Shown: positions 34,894-45,139 of the stretch, piece after piece
Layout: the number at the start of each line of letters is the position of its first letter
How positions within the stretch are numbered: position 1 is the first letter of the stretch
Assembly (NCBI GenBank): GCA_031835245.1
Contig: JAVKOQ010000242.1
Span: forward strand, 7,501-71,500
Direction of reading: 5' to 3'
From: Balamuthia mandrillaris
Taxonomy: Eukaryota; Discosea; Longamoebia; Balamuthiidae
DNA length: 64,000 bases
Position numbers and translations under genes: made by a program
The notes under the pieces: generated by a model
Seen by the model: the letters and a program-made list of their open reading frames with translations, nothing else
Told to the model about the DNA's origin: nothing
The model's database searches: none

Positions 34894-35370
34894 CGTTTCT
34901 TTCTTTTGCTTGCACCGACAGTGCACGAAAACATTTGTTCAAGATTGAGGGGTCTCCGAATTTTATGAGGGGTCGCCAACACAAAAAAGTTGAGGGGTCT
35001 TCTGGTTGGAAGGAAAGTTGATGAGGAGTCTTCGTAGCTGCAGAACAAAAAGTTGTGTTGTTCGAGGAGTCTTTGTTGAACATCGAGGAGTCATTAAAAA
35101 CTGGTAAGCTTTTGGGAGTCAGAAAAAGGTACCACCAATCCACAGCACGTGCGGTAATTTTGAGGGGTCATTTCGTTTGGACTTGGGCTTTCCCGCCAAA
35201 ACTGACAAAAACCAAACCAGCACAAGCTTGCTGGGAAGGGTGGGGGAAACCGCACAGCCGCTACGTCTTGGGGTCACAGCCACTCTCTTTCGTTGCCTCA
35301 ACAATATCATGGCTACGCTATTTGTTTGGGGGCTTCTCTGCAAAGCAACCGTTCGGATAGAGCAAAGATC
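34894..35370. promoter_or_regulatory. Divergent promoter with GAGGRGTC repeat cluster
   Basis: Seven exact copies of GAGG(A/G)GTC, all in the same orientation, start at 34947, 34967, 34992, 35023, 35064, 35085 and 35162, plus a weaker GGGAGTC at 35114. They lie between the GET2-like gene (-) and the ZIP3-like gene (+). Spacing is irregular (20 to 49 bp apart). I infer binding sites for one regulator. Confidence 0.6.
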
Positions 35371-36822
35371 ATGGAAGGAGCTGAAGTAGCGACCCAGAGG
35401 GAGCTTTTGTGGATTCACTGCGACCTCTGCTATCGACTCCTTCAAGGCCAGCAAACACGAGATGAGAGCGCCGATGGCGGTAAGGACTGCAAACATTGGT
35501 CAGGAGCTCGCACGGTGCTCACTACTTGCGGCCACTTCCTCTGCGAACATTGTTCTCCTGACCTTTCCACCGCTGAGGCTGCACGCATTTCATGCCCTTA
35601 TTGTCAGCAGCTGAGCGGTTTCTTGCTCCTTTCTGGTGAGGTGAGTATGATATGATTTGATTGACGCGAGTAGCAAGGGAGATCATCAACTGATGATTTG
35701 GACGATCAGGGTAGAGTTCCCAAGGGCGTGCGAGAGTTCTTGGGCAGCCCGTTGCAGGACATGAGAAAAGCATTGGATGTATTCACCTTTCAAAGGACGC
35801 AACAAAATAGGCTGGTGTCGCACCTGTTGGAACAACAAGATGCCTTAAAGAGGTTTGCCTCATCTTCTCTTATCATGCCTTCTAGTCGTAATTCTTCTGT
35901 TGTCCTCTTCTACTTTTCATGGTTGTCGATTTCCTTGCTCCTGAACTTACTCGTTTGAATTGAAGGGAGCTTTCAAGCTGTCAGCAAGAGTTAGCAGCGT
36001 GCAAGACCGAGAACACACAACTGCGATCAGAGCTACAACACAGAAAAAACCAGTCAATGGAGCCCTTTGTAAGGTATAGTTGGTCACCTTCTTTTGAAAC
36101 CAAATGACTGATCTTATGGAGATGCTTTTCACAATAGAGTATCACCCGAAACAAAAGCAATAACCCACGGCGCTGGTACTAAGAGAAAGAGAAGTATGTT
36201 TTACCACCAACCTTGCAGTACCTTTTCTCCTGACTCTTGCCATTCAGAATCTCCAACGCCCACTAAGAGGACACCAAAGATCACACGGAGCTGGCTCCTC
36301 AGTTGCCGCTATAATCCTCGAAAGAAAGCCTCTACTCCTGGCAAACCCTCTTATGCCCTTCCACCACACCCTTCTTCTGAAAGCCGCTGTCTTGAACGCC
36401 CTCGAACAGCACACCCCTCTCAACTTCACTCCACACCGTTCGCCACTGATCATCATATCTCTCATGCAAATTCTGTAGAACCCAAGACCCATGCTATCCT
36501 TCCGTCTTCTTTCCCCTCAACCCCGCTCTCATCGTCTGCATCCTTTATCCAACCAACAATTGCGGACTTTGTACGAGTTGCGTCCATTAGTGACGATTCA
36601 CCGCGACGCCAGCAACCGCCGTGCAAACTTTCTGCTTTTGTTCGTAAGCCAACTCACGTTGTGATCGCTCGTGGTGGCGTCAAACCTGCTCCTCCACCTG
36701 ATACGACATCAGAGAGAAGTGTTGTGCACAATGCCATAGTTGCCTCAAGCCCAGGAAAAGAAGGTTTAGATCGTTGCCTTTTCACACTTTATTTTGTTGC
36801 CAACGTGCTTCTTCTCTCTCTT

Positions 36823-36866
<44 letters not shown>

Positions 36867-36963
36867 AGACAAATTCGCATTGGCGCGAGCGAGAAGCGGA
36901 CCAAAGACTGCCACACCAGCAAACGTGCCACCCGCCACCACCTCATCTTGGAAGGAAGAATAG
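35371..36963 (+). CDS. ZIP3/RNF212/HEI10-type RING protein (meiotic SUMO/ubiquitin ligase family)
   Basis: Five exons (35371-35640, 35710-35852, 35966-36073, 36138-36763, 36869-36963) give 413 residues. The first exon encodes a RING: CDLCYRLL, then TTCGHFLCEHC, then ISCPYCQQ. Exons 2 and 3 have the family follow-on region VPKGVREFLGSPLQDM, VFTFQRTQQNRLVSHLLEQQ and a coiled coil. The remaining 250 residues are Ser/Pro/Thr-rich disordered sequence with basic patches. In other eukaryotes such proteins mark crossover sites on meiotic chromosomes. Intron 4 has a (CT)n tract. A different RING/coiled-coil protein is possible, but the RING plus FQ..Q helix layout fits well. Confidence 0.72.
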
Positions 36964-37204
36964 ACCGGATGCATCTTCTTCAAATAATGGGTGGAATCAT
37001 CGGTGTTGCTTTGGCATGCATTCTCCTCCGATCTTTTCTGTTTGTCGCCGTATCGGCCACCATTTCCTTTTTTATGCCTCATATCTCTTCGCTATATTAA
37101 TTAATGAGATCTTATGATGGTGAAATAAAAAAGAACGAGAGAGAAGCAGCCAGAGACAGCAAAAGCCTGTTGTTAATAAAAAACAAAAAGCAACAAACAG
37201 AGCA

Positions 37205-38668
37205 ATGCACGAGAATGAGGGAACCCCACACGGAGAGACAACGCCACCAAAGACAGCAGCTATAGAACAAAAATCCAAAAACAAGAAAAAGTGTTCAGAG
37301 GTCAACGAGGAACTTGGTTCTGGTTGTTCTCTCTCTCTCTCTCTCTCTCTCTCCTGTTTCTTTACTATGTTCTCTTCTTATAATTTGACTTTTGACTCAG
37401 AAAAAGAGGAGGAAGAGGAGTCGGGTTCATGCACAGAAGAGAGCAGTACCTCGTCTTCGATGGAAACGATGGAAAAGGAGGTCTCGCTGGACATAACGAC
37501 TGTAAATAATACGCACCTCTATCGCGGCATAGAGCTGATAGAGAAGGCCATCTTGGTGGAACACACCAACCCACAAAAGTCATTGGTGCTGATGGAGAAG
37601 GGTTGCATATCGCTGCTTCAAGCAAAGAGAACGTGCAAGAACAAGGAGGAGCACCGGTTGATCCGTGGCTTTATAGAAAAGTACACGCGAGAGATGGAGA
37701 AGGGAAAGCACAGACTCGCTCAGCGGTTGAGCGAGCACGAGATAAAGCAGGAGCGACCCTCTGAGATGATGGTAGAAGAAGAAACGGTGGCAATCACCGG
37801 TAACGACAAGTCGCCTCCAACCGCCCAACAGCAGGACGAAGAAGAGGAGCACGAAGAGAAAGAAGTGATGGACGCGTCACAACGAGAACGAAGAGAAAGC
37901 GTGGAAGAGAAGGTTGGACAAGCTGTTAAGACAGAAAAGAAGAAAAAGAAGAAAAAGAAGAAAAAGTTGGAAACAGAGCCAGGACAGATAGCAGTGATAG
38001 TGTCGTCGCCAACCCAAAGCAGCGAAGAACCCGCTGAAGAGAGAGAAGCGATGGTAACATCACAACAAGAACAAAGCGAAAGCAGCGAAGCTGAACAAAA
38101 AGCAGAGCATAAGAAAAAGAAGAAGCTGGAAAAGAAGGAAGAGGAAGAGACGACGGACCAAATACAAAGTGTAACATCAACAGCCGAAATCCCAAAACGA
38201 GAAAAGAGAGATAAGCAGCGAAAGACGCGACTCTCGCATTCCTATCACGAAACAAAGGAGAAGAAGGAGAGTGTCAAAAAGCAAAAGGAGGAAAGCCTCA
38301 AGCAACTGCGCAAATGGCGTGAGGAAGACAAGAAGAGGCGTGGGCTTGGGTTGCCTCCTCTCGGCGAGCTGGACCCATCGTCACCAAAGAAAAACGCTTT
38401 AGCAGCACTCTCAAGGTTTCTCTCTCGGGCTCTGTCTATGTCGCTCCCTCTCGCTCTATTCTTATTTGTTCACTCTTTCAGGTCAGAGCCAGACCTCAGT
38501 AAGATAGTTAAACTCTCCAGAGAGGAACGAAAGAAAAAGAATGTTGTGGTCGAATCTTCTTCTGGCTCTTCTTCTTCTTCTTCTTCTTCAAAGCACAGCA
38601 ATAACGACGCCCAAGCAGCCACTTCTCCAAGAGAAGATGCAAAGAAAAAGAAAGCAAAGAAAGGATAA
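37205..38668 (+). CDS. MIT-like, Lys/Glu-rich protein; frame continues past stop
   Basis: Three exons (37205-37316, 37401-38415, 38482-38668) give 437 residues. Residues about 70-135 (LYRGIELIEKAILVEHTN, LVLMEKGCISLLQAKRT, RGFIEKYTREMEKGK) form a three-helix region that resembles a MIT domain. The rest is Lys/Glu-rich with poly-Lys blocks. The frame stops at TAA (38666-38668) after KKKKAKKG, yet the same frame is open for 71 more codons to 38884 and looks coding: Gly-rich, SPRVGLFSPRGG, Lys-rich, then KEFVIGEPTGFRKNEDV, which resembles a CRIB motif (I-x-x-P-x-x-F). Either a stop is read through, the sequence has an error, or the tail is being lost. Function is unknown. Confidence 0.6.
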   Translation: MHENEGTPHGETTPPKTAAIEQKSKNKKKCSEVNEELGSGCSLSLSLSLSCFFTMFSSYNLTFDSEKEEEEESGSCTEESSTSSSMETMEKEVSLDITTVNNTHLYRGIELIEKAILVEHTNPQKSLVLMEKGCISLLQAKRTCKNKEEHRLIRGFIEKYTREMEKGKHRLAQRLSEHEIKQERPSEMMVEEETVAITGNDKSPPTAQQQDEEEEHEEKEVMDASQRERRESVEEKVGQAVKTEKKKKKKKKKKLETEPGQIAVIVSSPTQSSEEPAEEREAMVTSQQEQSESSEAEQKAEHKKKKKLEKKEEEETTDQIQSVTSTAEIPKREKRDKQRKTRLSHSYHETKEKKESVKKQKEESLKQLRKWREEDKKRRGLGLPPLGELDPSSPKKNALAALSRFLSRALSMSLPLALFLFVHSFRSEPDLSKIVKLSREERKKKNVVVESSSGSSSSSSSSKHSNNDAQAATSPREDAKKKKAKKG

Positions 38669-38884
38669 GGAGCAGTAGCAGCCGGCGGCGGTGGAGAGAA
38701 GAGCCCTCGTGTTGGCCTGTTCTCTCCCCGAGGCGGCAAAGCCACCAAGTCGCCCAGAGAACCGGAAAAGCAAAAGAAGCAGAAGAAGAGCAGCAACAAG
38801 AAAAAAGAGTTTGTCATCGGAGAGCCGACAGGGTTTCGCAAGAACGAAGATGTAATGAAAGACTTAGCCAAAGAACAACAATAA
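38669..38884 (+). other. In-frame extension after TAA with CRIB-like motif
   Basis: This stretch directly follows the TAA of the MIT-like gene and is open in the same frame, ending in TAA at 38882-38884. Its composition continues that of the gene, and it ends EFVIGEPTGF...MKDLAKEQQ. The histidines of a classical CRIB are absent. Confidence 0.5.
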
Positions 38885-38986
38885 CAACAACACCTGCAAT
38901 ATATTAAAAACAAAAATACAAAAAATTGTTTCATTTGGAAATATTATATATATATAACAAAAAAAAAGAAGAAGAAGAAGAGAGGA

Positions 38987-41048
38987 ATGCAACAGCTGAT
39001 GGAATGGCCATGTGAGGTTTGCGAACTCATCCTGCTTCTTCTTCTTGTTCTCCTTGTTCTTGTGTAGGAGAAAGCGTTTTGGTTGCTTATGGCTTGGTTG
39101 CTGTTGAAATAATAGGTGTGCACCTACTTGAACGTCCCCGCTCGAAACTCGTGCGAGATGTGCTTCACCAAGAGGGGGTGGCCGTCCCCCTCGCATGAAG
39201 CCACCACCCCCTCCACAGCTTTAACGTTGCACTCGGGAGAAACGGATTGGGTGAAAGTGGAACCGTGGCAGGAACCAGCGCCTCTGTTGGAGAGCGACGA
39301 GGATTTCAAGGCCCGTTTTGAGCTACAGCAAAAAGCAAAGGAAGAGAAGCAGAGGGCGCTTCTCGCGCAGTTGCGTGGCTTGCAATCACCTTCAGCCCCA
39401 ACGGTGGCTGACACCACGCTGGAAAACAACGTGGAGCAGAAAGGACCCGAGATCTTTGTGCCTGGTGACTTCACAACGTTACCATACGAAGTACTGGAGC
39501 ACGTTTTGGGGTATGGGGAACCCCTTCTTTCTCATGTTCTGTTTCTGTTTCTTGTTCTTCTTCGTTCTTATTATCTTTTTCACTCTATCCTTTGTGTTGC
39601 TCCCTTCTAGCTCTCGTCTCTTTGCCTTACTCTTCTCTCACTCGTATGCTCTCCTCTAACCTTATTCACCTGCTTTTGCTGCTTTATTGTTGCATAAATC
39701 CAAACAGTTTTATGGAGGTGAGAACACTGGGATGGCTGGCCAGCACTTCCCGCATGTGGCGAGAGCTGGTGCAAGGTGCTAACGTGGTGTGGAAGAATTT
39801 GTTCTGCGCTTGCTTCGGAAGTACACCGCCCCCAATTCTTACACAGTTACCAACCAAACGTAAGCACCACACGAAAGGAGGGGGCAGCGAAGGCGAGAGG
39901 CTTACTTGGTATACCATCATGAAAACGGAATACGAGAACTTTAGCAAGCAAAAAGGTCTCCACGGCAGAATGCTATGGGCATGTACTCGTGGGTTTGGCT
40001 TTCCTTCCCGTTCGTGTTTGTTGCTTCACTAAGCGAGCTCACCATTTAGACGACACACATTCTTTGACAAACCAACAGGTACGAAGCTCTGTTCCGAGAG
40101 TTGATTGTAACAAGCGAATGTGAGGGAACGCTCCGATTTAGCAGAGGAGGAAAGCGGTATAACCTGCTAGAAACGAGGAATGAATACGGCCAAACTCTTC
40201 TCATTGTTGCTGCAGAAAAAGGTGAGACCTAATGTGCACCTGAGTACAAATCGATGTAACGTTAATTATTTTTATCGTTTATACTTTACAGGATACACAG
40301 AGATCGTGAGAACACTGTTGCAGCACGGCGCACGAAAAAACGCCACAGATAGTCGAGAAGGCCAAACAGCGCTGTTGGTGGCGGTGGTGCACTCCCATCT
40401 GGACATTATTCAGTTGTTGTTGACCCATGGTGCGGATGTGTCGGTGGCGTCACGTGTCGGCTGGACGCCCTTAGCCTTTGGTACTGAATGCAATTTCCAC
40501 TATTGGTGCTCTCTTAATCTCGCTGACACAAATGTTTTTCTCTTTGTTCATTGGCGAGCACAGCAAGCTATCGTGGCTATTGTGAATTAGCGAGGTTGTT
40601 GCTGGCATACAACGCCGACGTCAATCAGCTCTCTGCCAACAAACAAACCTGTTTGCATAAGGCCGCTGAAGGGTTGGTCTCTCCCTCTCTCACGCCCTCT
40701 TCTCGCCAAATTTGAGGTGAAACTCAGTGAATTCTCTTCTTTTTTGACCTCCAGAAATCAGCCAGAAATGATAGAAATGTTAGTTGCAGCAGGAGCCCAC
40801 GTCTACAGTCAGGATGTAAATAAAGAAACGCCTCTCGATGTTGCGGTGGACAGGTGTGCCCACAACGTTTCCCCTTTATGTATGTTATCATGACTGATTT
40901 TCTCTTCACCAGGCATCATGTGGAGGCTGTAAGAGCATTGCACAAGGCTAACGCAGATACGCAGAGTGCGCTGACCAGGGTGATTGAACGCAAGGACGAG
41001 CGAGCCATCGAAATACTGCTCTCTCTTTCTGCAACCCACTCATCCTGA
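38987..41048 (+). CDS. RanBP2 zinc finger / F-box / ankyrin-repeat protein
   Basis: Eight exons (38987-39016, 39116-39510, 39708-39992, 40079-40221, 40292-40480, 40564-40672, 40755-40853, 40913-41048) give 461 residues. Exon 1 is only 30 nt. Joined to exon 2 it makes WPCEVC...N...CEMC, a RanBP2/NZF-type finger. An F-box follows, starting TTLPYEVLEHVLGFM with WLASTSRMWREL. Then come ankyrin repeats such as YGQTLLIVAAEKGYTEIVRT, QTALLVAVVHSHLDIIQLL, GYCELARLLLAYNADVNQL, EMIEMLVAAGAHVY and HVEAVRALHKANADT. F-box proteins recruit substrates to SCF ubiquitin ligases, and NZF fingers often bind ubiquitin, so a substrate receptor that reads ubiquitin is a fair inference. All phases close. Confidence 0.82.
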
Positions 41049-41695
41049 AACCTGCGGAAAATCTACCATTTCCTTCTTCTTTCCGGTCGGGTAGGCATCT
41101 TAAGGTGGTACTTAAACCGGAAAATTTATTTATCTTTGGTTAGGGAAATTTTCCGCGAACGAATTAATGAAGCCCATTTTAATTTTCCGAAAGTAGAATA
41201 ATTAAAATTTCCGATTGCCTTTTTACCGATTTTTTCTCCGGATCAGATTCTGTGCAGCGCTGTGTGTGCGGTGTGGCCCCCCCTTTTTTACCCCATCCGC
41301 AACGTTATCTCTCTGGCAGTGAGTGCCCACACAAGCAAAAAAAAAAAGGAACCCTGGCCTCTTCGTTCACCACACCACCCCCGCACGCAAGACTTTAAGA
41401 TCAATTTGGAAGCCACGCATGAACTCTGGAGGACAAAATATAGTGACAGGTTTGTCCGTCCCCCTCTCTCGTCAAGTTTTTTGTTTTGCGTACCAACCCA
41501 TACGTCCTCTTGCTATCTTTCCGCTCTCTTTCTCCCCTATCCTCTCTTTTTCTTTTTGCTGGCCGCCTCCCTTTTTCTCCGTTTATCTCTCTGTGCTCTG
41601 TCTCTGCTTTGCTTTGCTTTGCTTTTCTCTACTGCGCAGAACTCGTACATGAGAGTGATCAGTAGTATTCCAGCTACAATACTTGGCTTGCTATT
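41049..41695. promoter_or_regulatory. 5' flank of the disordered-protein gene with TTTCCG repeats
   Basis: CGGAAA/TTTCCG occurs at about 41055-41060, 41080-41085, 41118-41124, 41149-41155, 41183-41189 and 41208-41213, both orientations, in about 160 bp of AT-rich DNA. Further on, a GTTTGT donor-like site near 41451 and a CT-rich stretch ending GCGCAG near 41639 look like an intron in the 5' UTR. Confidence 0.4.
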
Positions 41696-44600
41696 ATGTT
41701 CTTCTCTGCACATGATGCAAGCTCAACCCCAGCCATATACTCTACTGCTTTCCCTGCTTCGGCCACCACGCAAGGCCACCCGTCTGCTGTTGGGGGACCC
41801 CAAAACCCCTTTATCTCCAGCAGACTCCGCCCTGTCACCTCCCCTCCTGCCTCTCTTTCTCGTGGCGATCTCAGCGACAGCTTTGCCCCTCTTTCTCATG
41901 TTACCGCCTCTACTTCTTCTACTTCTGCTATGGAGCTTTCCCCCAAAACGGCCTACTACCACGTCCATCAGCCTCATCACCATCAACCCTCTCTCCAGCC
42001 ACACTACAGCCATCAACAGCAACACGCAGCGTCGAGCAGTCACTACCCTCAGCACACACAACAGCAGCGCTACCACCTGACCTCCCGTCCTCACACCAAT
42101 GGCCCCACTGACCTTCACTACGCAACCAGCATCCCGCTTTCCTCCAACTCCTCCTTTTCCTCTTTGTCCTATTCGATGAACGATGGACTTCCCGCTACAC
42201 GAATGAGCACTCAGCCTCCCTCCAGCGACCACTTTTTCCGTCACCAGCAACCCCTCCGTGCTTATTCTTACCACAACCAGCCCTCCCCACAGCTCCCACT
42301 GCACCCCTATCCTTACTCCTCTGCTCTTCACCAGTCTTCTTCCTCGACACACAGCACTTCCGACCCTTACTTCACCTCGCGTCTTCGTTTCTCTCCAGAG
42401 CAGGGGCAGTATGAAGGTGGCAGGAACGGCGGAGCGGAACCGCGGTCCCCACAGGCCTTCTCTTCGTGGCCGGCCACTATGTCGTACGCGATCTTTCCTT
42501 ATCTTCTTATCTTCTTTTTCTTTATTGGGGTATTTTTTGACCCTGTTCTCGAAAAATCCCTTCTGCTCTTTCCTTGTGTGGAATGGGTCGGTAGGCATGA
42601 TGACAGGCCAAGAGGGACAGAGCAAGGAGGGTGGCATCTCGCACGCACTGTGGATGAAAAACCCCAAAGATACGATGATAACGGCGATGACTATGGCATC
42701 CATGGTAGGCTGACTGAAGAGGACTACAGAATGGACCATTTGCTGCGCAGGTCTGCAGCTGAAGATAAGAGACAGAGGAAAACCTATCAAGGAGAGCCTC
42801 TGGATCGTTCCTCTGCTAGCTCCACTGGGAGCAACTCGTTCCTGACCTCTGCATCGCATCACACTTATGACGATGAAACTCCTCAAAACTGCCCATACCC
42901 CCCTTATCTTCACCCACCATCCTTTATGGTCCCCTCGCCATTGAACGTTGAAGTAGATGTGCCAAGCGAAGAAAACGATGAAGCGGAAGTGGAGCCGGTG
43001 AAGCGCAATTCCACCACCAGAGAAAGCGTCTTCCGCCAGAAGCGTGGGATGAACCGCAGTCGAAGCACTGCTCAAACTCGTCGAGAGAAAGAACGACGGG
43101 ATCGTAAACGTAAAAAGGAAGAAAGGCGGATGCAGAATGAAGATGAAGCGGGGTATCAGCCATCACGCGAAAGGGAGAAGGTAAAGGACGATGGGGTCAA
43201 AGAAACCCCTCCAGATGAGAATAGAGAAGAGATGAGGGAGGTACTTCGGGCACTCGCTGCGGAGCTTCCTCCTCCTTTTGTTCCAGGGACAAAATCTACT
43301 ACCACAGTGAGCAAGGAAGGAGCTGCTCCAGCAAGCTTTCCGCAGGAGTTGAGACCATCGCCGCCGCCGCGTCAGCTCTCTCCTGGCGAAGAATCTGAAG
43401 GTTCTTCTGGCAATGGCAAATCCCCCCAAAATCAAAATATTCCAGGCCAAGGCGCCGTTGCCCAACCCCAATCTCAACCTCCAGTTCCAGCTGGCCAAGC
43501 AGGCGAATGTGTTACCGCTAGGAGTTTAAGAGAAAGTAATGATGGCCAACAAGATGGAAACAGCGAAGCACAACAGCAAAGTCAGCAGGAAGAGGCACTA
43601 CAAAAAGAGTGTGTCATTGGAAAGAACACTCTAGCATTGGGAGGGGGTCTGAAATTCATTCAACGTGATCCACAGTCTTTTATTCCCAAGAAATACAGCG
43701 TCAACCTTCCACCGAGCCAACAAGTTCAAACACTTCTGAATGGGCCTTTAAGCTACGATAAGCTTTTATCCTCTTCTGCGGTCAAGAGCGCTTCTAGGCC
43801 AGCTACCCCTTCGTCCTCTTCACCTCCTTCGTCCTCTTCTTCCACATCACCGTCCCCATTGGCCTATCTTCCGCAGCACTCTCACCATTCCTATCCTCCA
43901 CAGCATAAGCAATCCGCTTCCACGCCTTCATTATCCCATCCGCCAAAGATCACCCCTTCTTATCCACCTCCCTCTCCTTCTGCTGCTCCTTCAATTCACT
44001 TGTCCTACTCCTCCCTACCGGAGCGCTCCTCCTATCAGCGTGGCGCTTCTTCCCCCTCTTTTACCTGCCCATCTAACACCCATCTGCCCGCTGGAACACC
44101 TTCTCAAAACGTCTTCCCTCCACCTTCTGCCTCTTCCTCTGCTTTTTTCCCCCGCGGAAACGAATCTCCGATATCTTTGAATGGAACATCGCTCACTCCC
44201 TATACGTCACCCTCACTTTCTTCACCATCCATGAGCTTTTCGCTCTCCCAATCCTCATCTTCTCTTGCCTCTCAGCCTGTCAACTCGAACTCCCCATTGA
44301 TCATTTCCTCTGCTTCGTTCTCTCCCTCTTCAGGATCCGCTACATCCTCTCGTAAAGCTCCTTCGTCCTACTCCTACACCTTTTACTCCTTCCCTTCTCA
44401 ATCCAGCGCACCTGTATCCTCGTCACCCTCCCCGTCTCTTACCTTCCACACTACGAACCCGCATACTGCAAACTCCTCCAATTCCGTTTCCCTTCATCCT
44501 CCACAGAAACGCAAACGAAAGACTTCACCTTCCCTCTCGCCAACTTCTTCCACGTTGAATTCCTCCACTGTGACATCTCTTCTTGATCCGTCCATGTCAC

Positions 44601-45139
44601 ACTCTACCAGCCTGCCGTCGGTTCAGCCTTTAGTGGCGACGACTATGCCGTCACCACTACACAACACTATTCCCTCTACAAACTCTGCTACGTTCACCAG
44701 TTCCTTCACCGATTCCACCTCTTCTTCCCTACCCGCCATCCAACATACTTCCTCCACTCTTTCCGCGCCCGCTAAGCGTGACGACATGCAAGTTGCGTCG
44801 ACGGGAAGACCTCCACCCTACATGGAAAGGCGCAAGCAAATTGATGGATTCCATCCAGTGTCTCTTCGGGCTCCTGAATACAGTGCCACCGACAACGACG
44901 AGGAAGATCTCCGCTTCCAATTCTTCAACAGTCACTTCTTTGACTCCAACTCTCTTTTCCATTCTTCTGGTTCTTCGCTGGATGAAGCATCGCCTCCCCA
45001 GCTCTCTGCTTCCTCTTCCGCCCCTGCCTCTGCCTCTCTGGCTGATTCCGCCGCTAACAACAACTACAACCGCAACCACTCCTCCCAAACCCAGTCTACT
45101 CCCGCCCGTCTTCCTTATCATTGCCACAACCACAATTAA
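41696..45139 (+). CDS. Large Ser/Pro/His-rich disordered protein (unknown)
   Basis: Two exons (41696-42483, 42595-45139) give 1110 residues. The intron (GTACGC...GGTAG) removes a Phe/Leu-rich non-coding-looking stretch and restores SHDDRPRGTEQGG. The protein is nearly all low complexity: Ser/Pro/His/Gln-rich ends and a basic-acidic centre (residues about 330-430) with RREKERRDRKRKK. The only motif-like block is ALGGGLKFIQRDPQSFIPKKYS with VNLPPSQQVQTLL near residues 545-580. I recognise no family. Composition suggests a nuclear regulatory or scaffold protein, which is a guess. The start is the first ATG after the last upstream stop in frame; a non-coding 5' exon is likely. Confidence 0.6.
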   Translation: MFFSAHDASSTPAIYSTAFPASATTQGHPSAVGGPQNPFISSRLRPVTSPPASLSRGDLSDSFAPLSHVTASTSSTSAMELSPKTAYYHVHQPHHHQPSLQPHYSHQQQHAASSSHYPQHTQQQRYHLTSRPHTNGPTDLHYATSIPLSSNSSFSSLSYSMNDGLPATRMSTQPPSSDHFFRHQQPLRAYSYHNQPSPQLPLHPYPYSSALHQSSSSTHSTSDPYFTSRLRFSPEQGQYEGGRNGGAEPRSPQAFSSWPATMSYAIFPYLLIFFFFIGVFFDPVLEKSLLLFPCVEWVGRHDDRPRGTEQGGWHLARTVDEKPQRYDDNGDDYGIHGRLTEEDYRMDHLLRRSAAEDKRQRKTYQGEPLDRSSASSTGSNSFLTSASHHTYDDETPQNCPYPPYLHPPSFMVPSPLNVEVDVPSEENDEAEVEPVKRNSTTRESVFRQKRGMNRSRSTAQTRREKERRDRKRKKEERRMQNEDEAGYQPSREREKVKDDGVKETPPDENREEMREVLRALAAELPPPFVPGTKSTTTVSKEGAAPASFPQELRPSPPPRQLSPGEESEGSSGNGKSPQNQNIPGQGAVAQPQSQPPVPAGQAGECVTARSLRESNDGQQDGNSEAQQQSQQEEALQKECVIGKNTLALGGGLKFIQRDPQSFIPKKYSVNLPPSQQVQTLLNGPLSYDKLLSSSAVKSASRPATPSSSSPPSSSSSTSPSPLAYLPQHSHHSYPPQHKQSASTPSLSHPPKITPSYPPPSPSAAPSIHLSYSSLPERSSYQRGASSPSFTCPSNTHLPAGTPSQNVFPPPSASSSAFFPRGNESPISLNGTSLTPYTSPSLSSPSMSFSLSQSSSSLASQPVNSNSPLIISSASFSPSSGSATSSRKAPSSYSYTFYSFPSQSSAPVSSSPSPSLTFHTTNPHTANSSNSVSLHPPQKRKRKTSPSLSPTSSTLNSSTVTSLLDPSMSHSTSLPSVQPLVATTMPSPLHNTIPSTNSATFTSSFTDSTSSSLPAIQHTSSTLSAPAKRDDMQVASTGRPPPYMERRKQIDGFHPVSLRAPEYSATDNDEEDLRFQFFNSHFFDSNSLFHSSGSSLDEASPPQLSASSSAPASASLADSAANNNYNRNHSSQTQSTPARLPYHCHNHN

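Noticed and set aside
36970-37100. 43-codon frame with one hydrophobic helix just after the ZIP3-like stop
   Set aside because: It starts 6 nt after the stop, has no splice partner, and lies where a 3' UTR is expected. Nothing but hydrophobicity supports it.
41262-41695. Leu/Ser-rich frame leading into the large disordered gene
   Set aside because: It is CT-rich, ends out of frame with the main gene, and has donor and acceptor sites that fit a 5' UTR intron.
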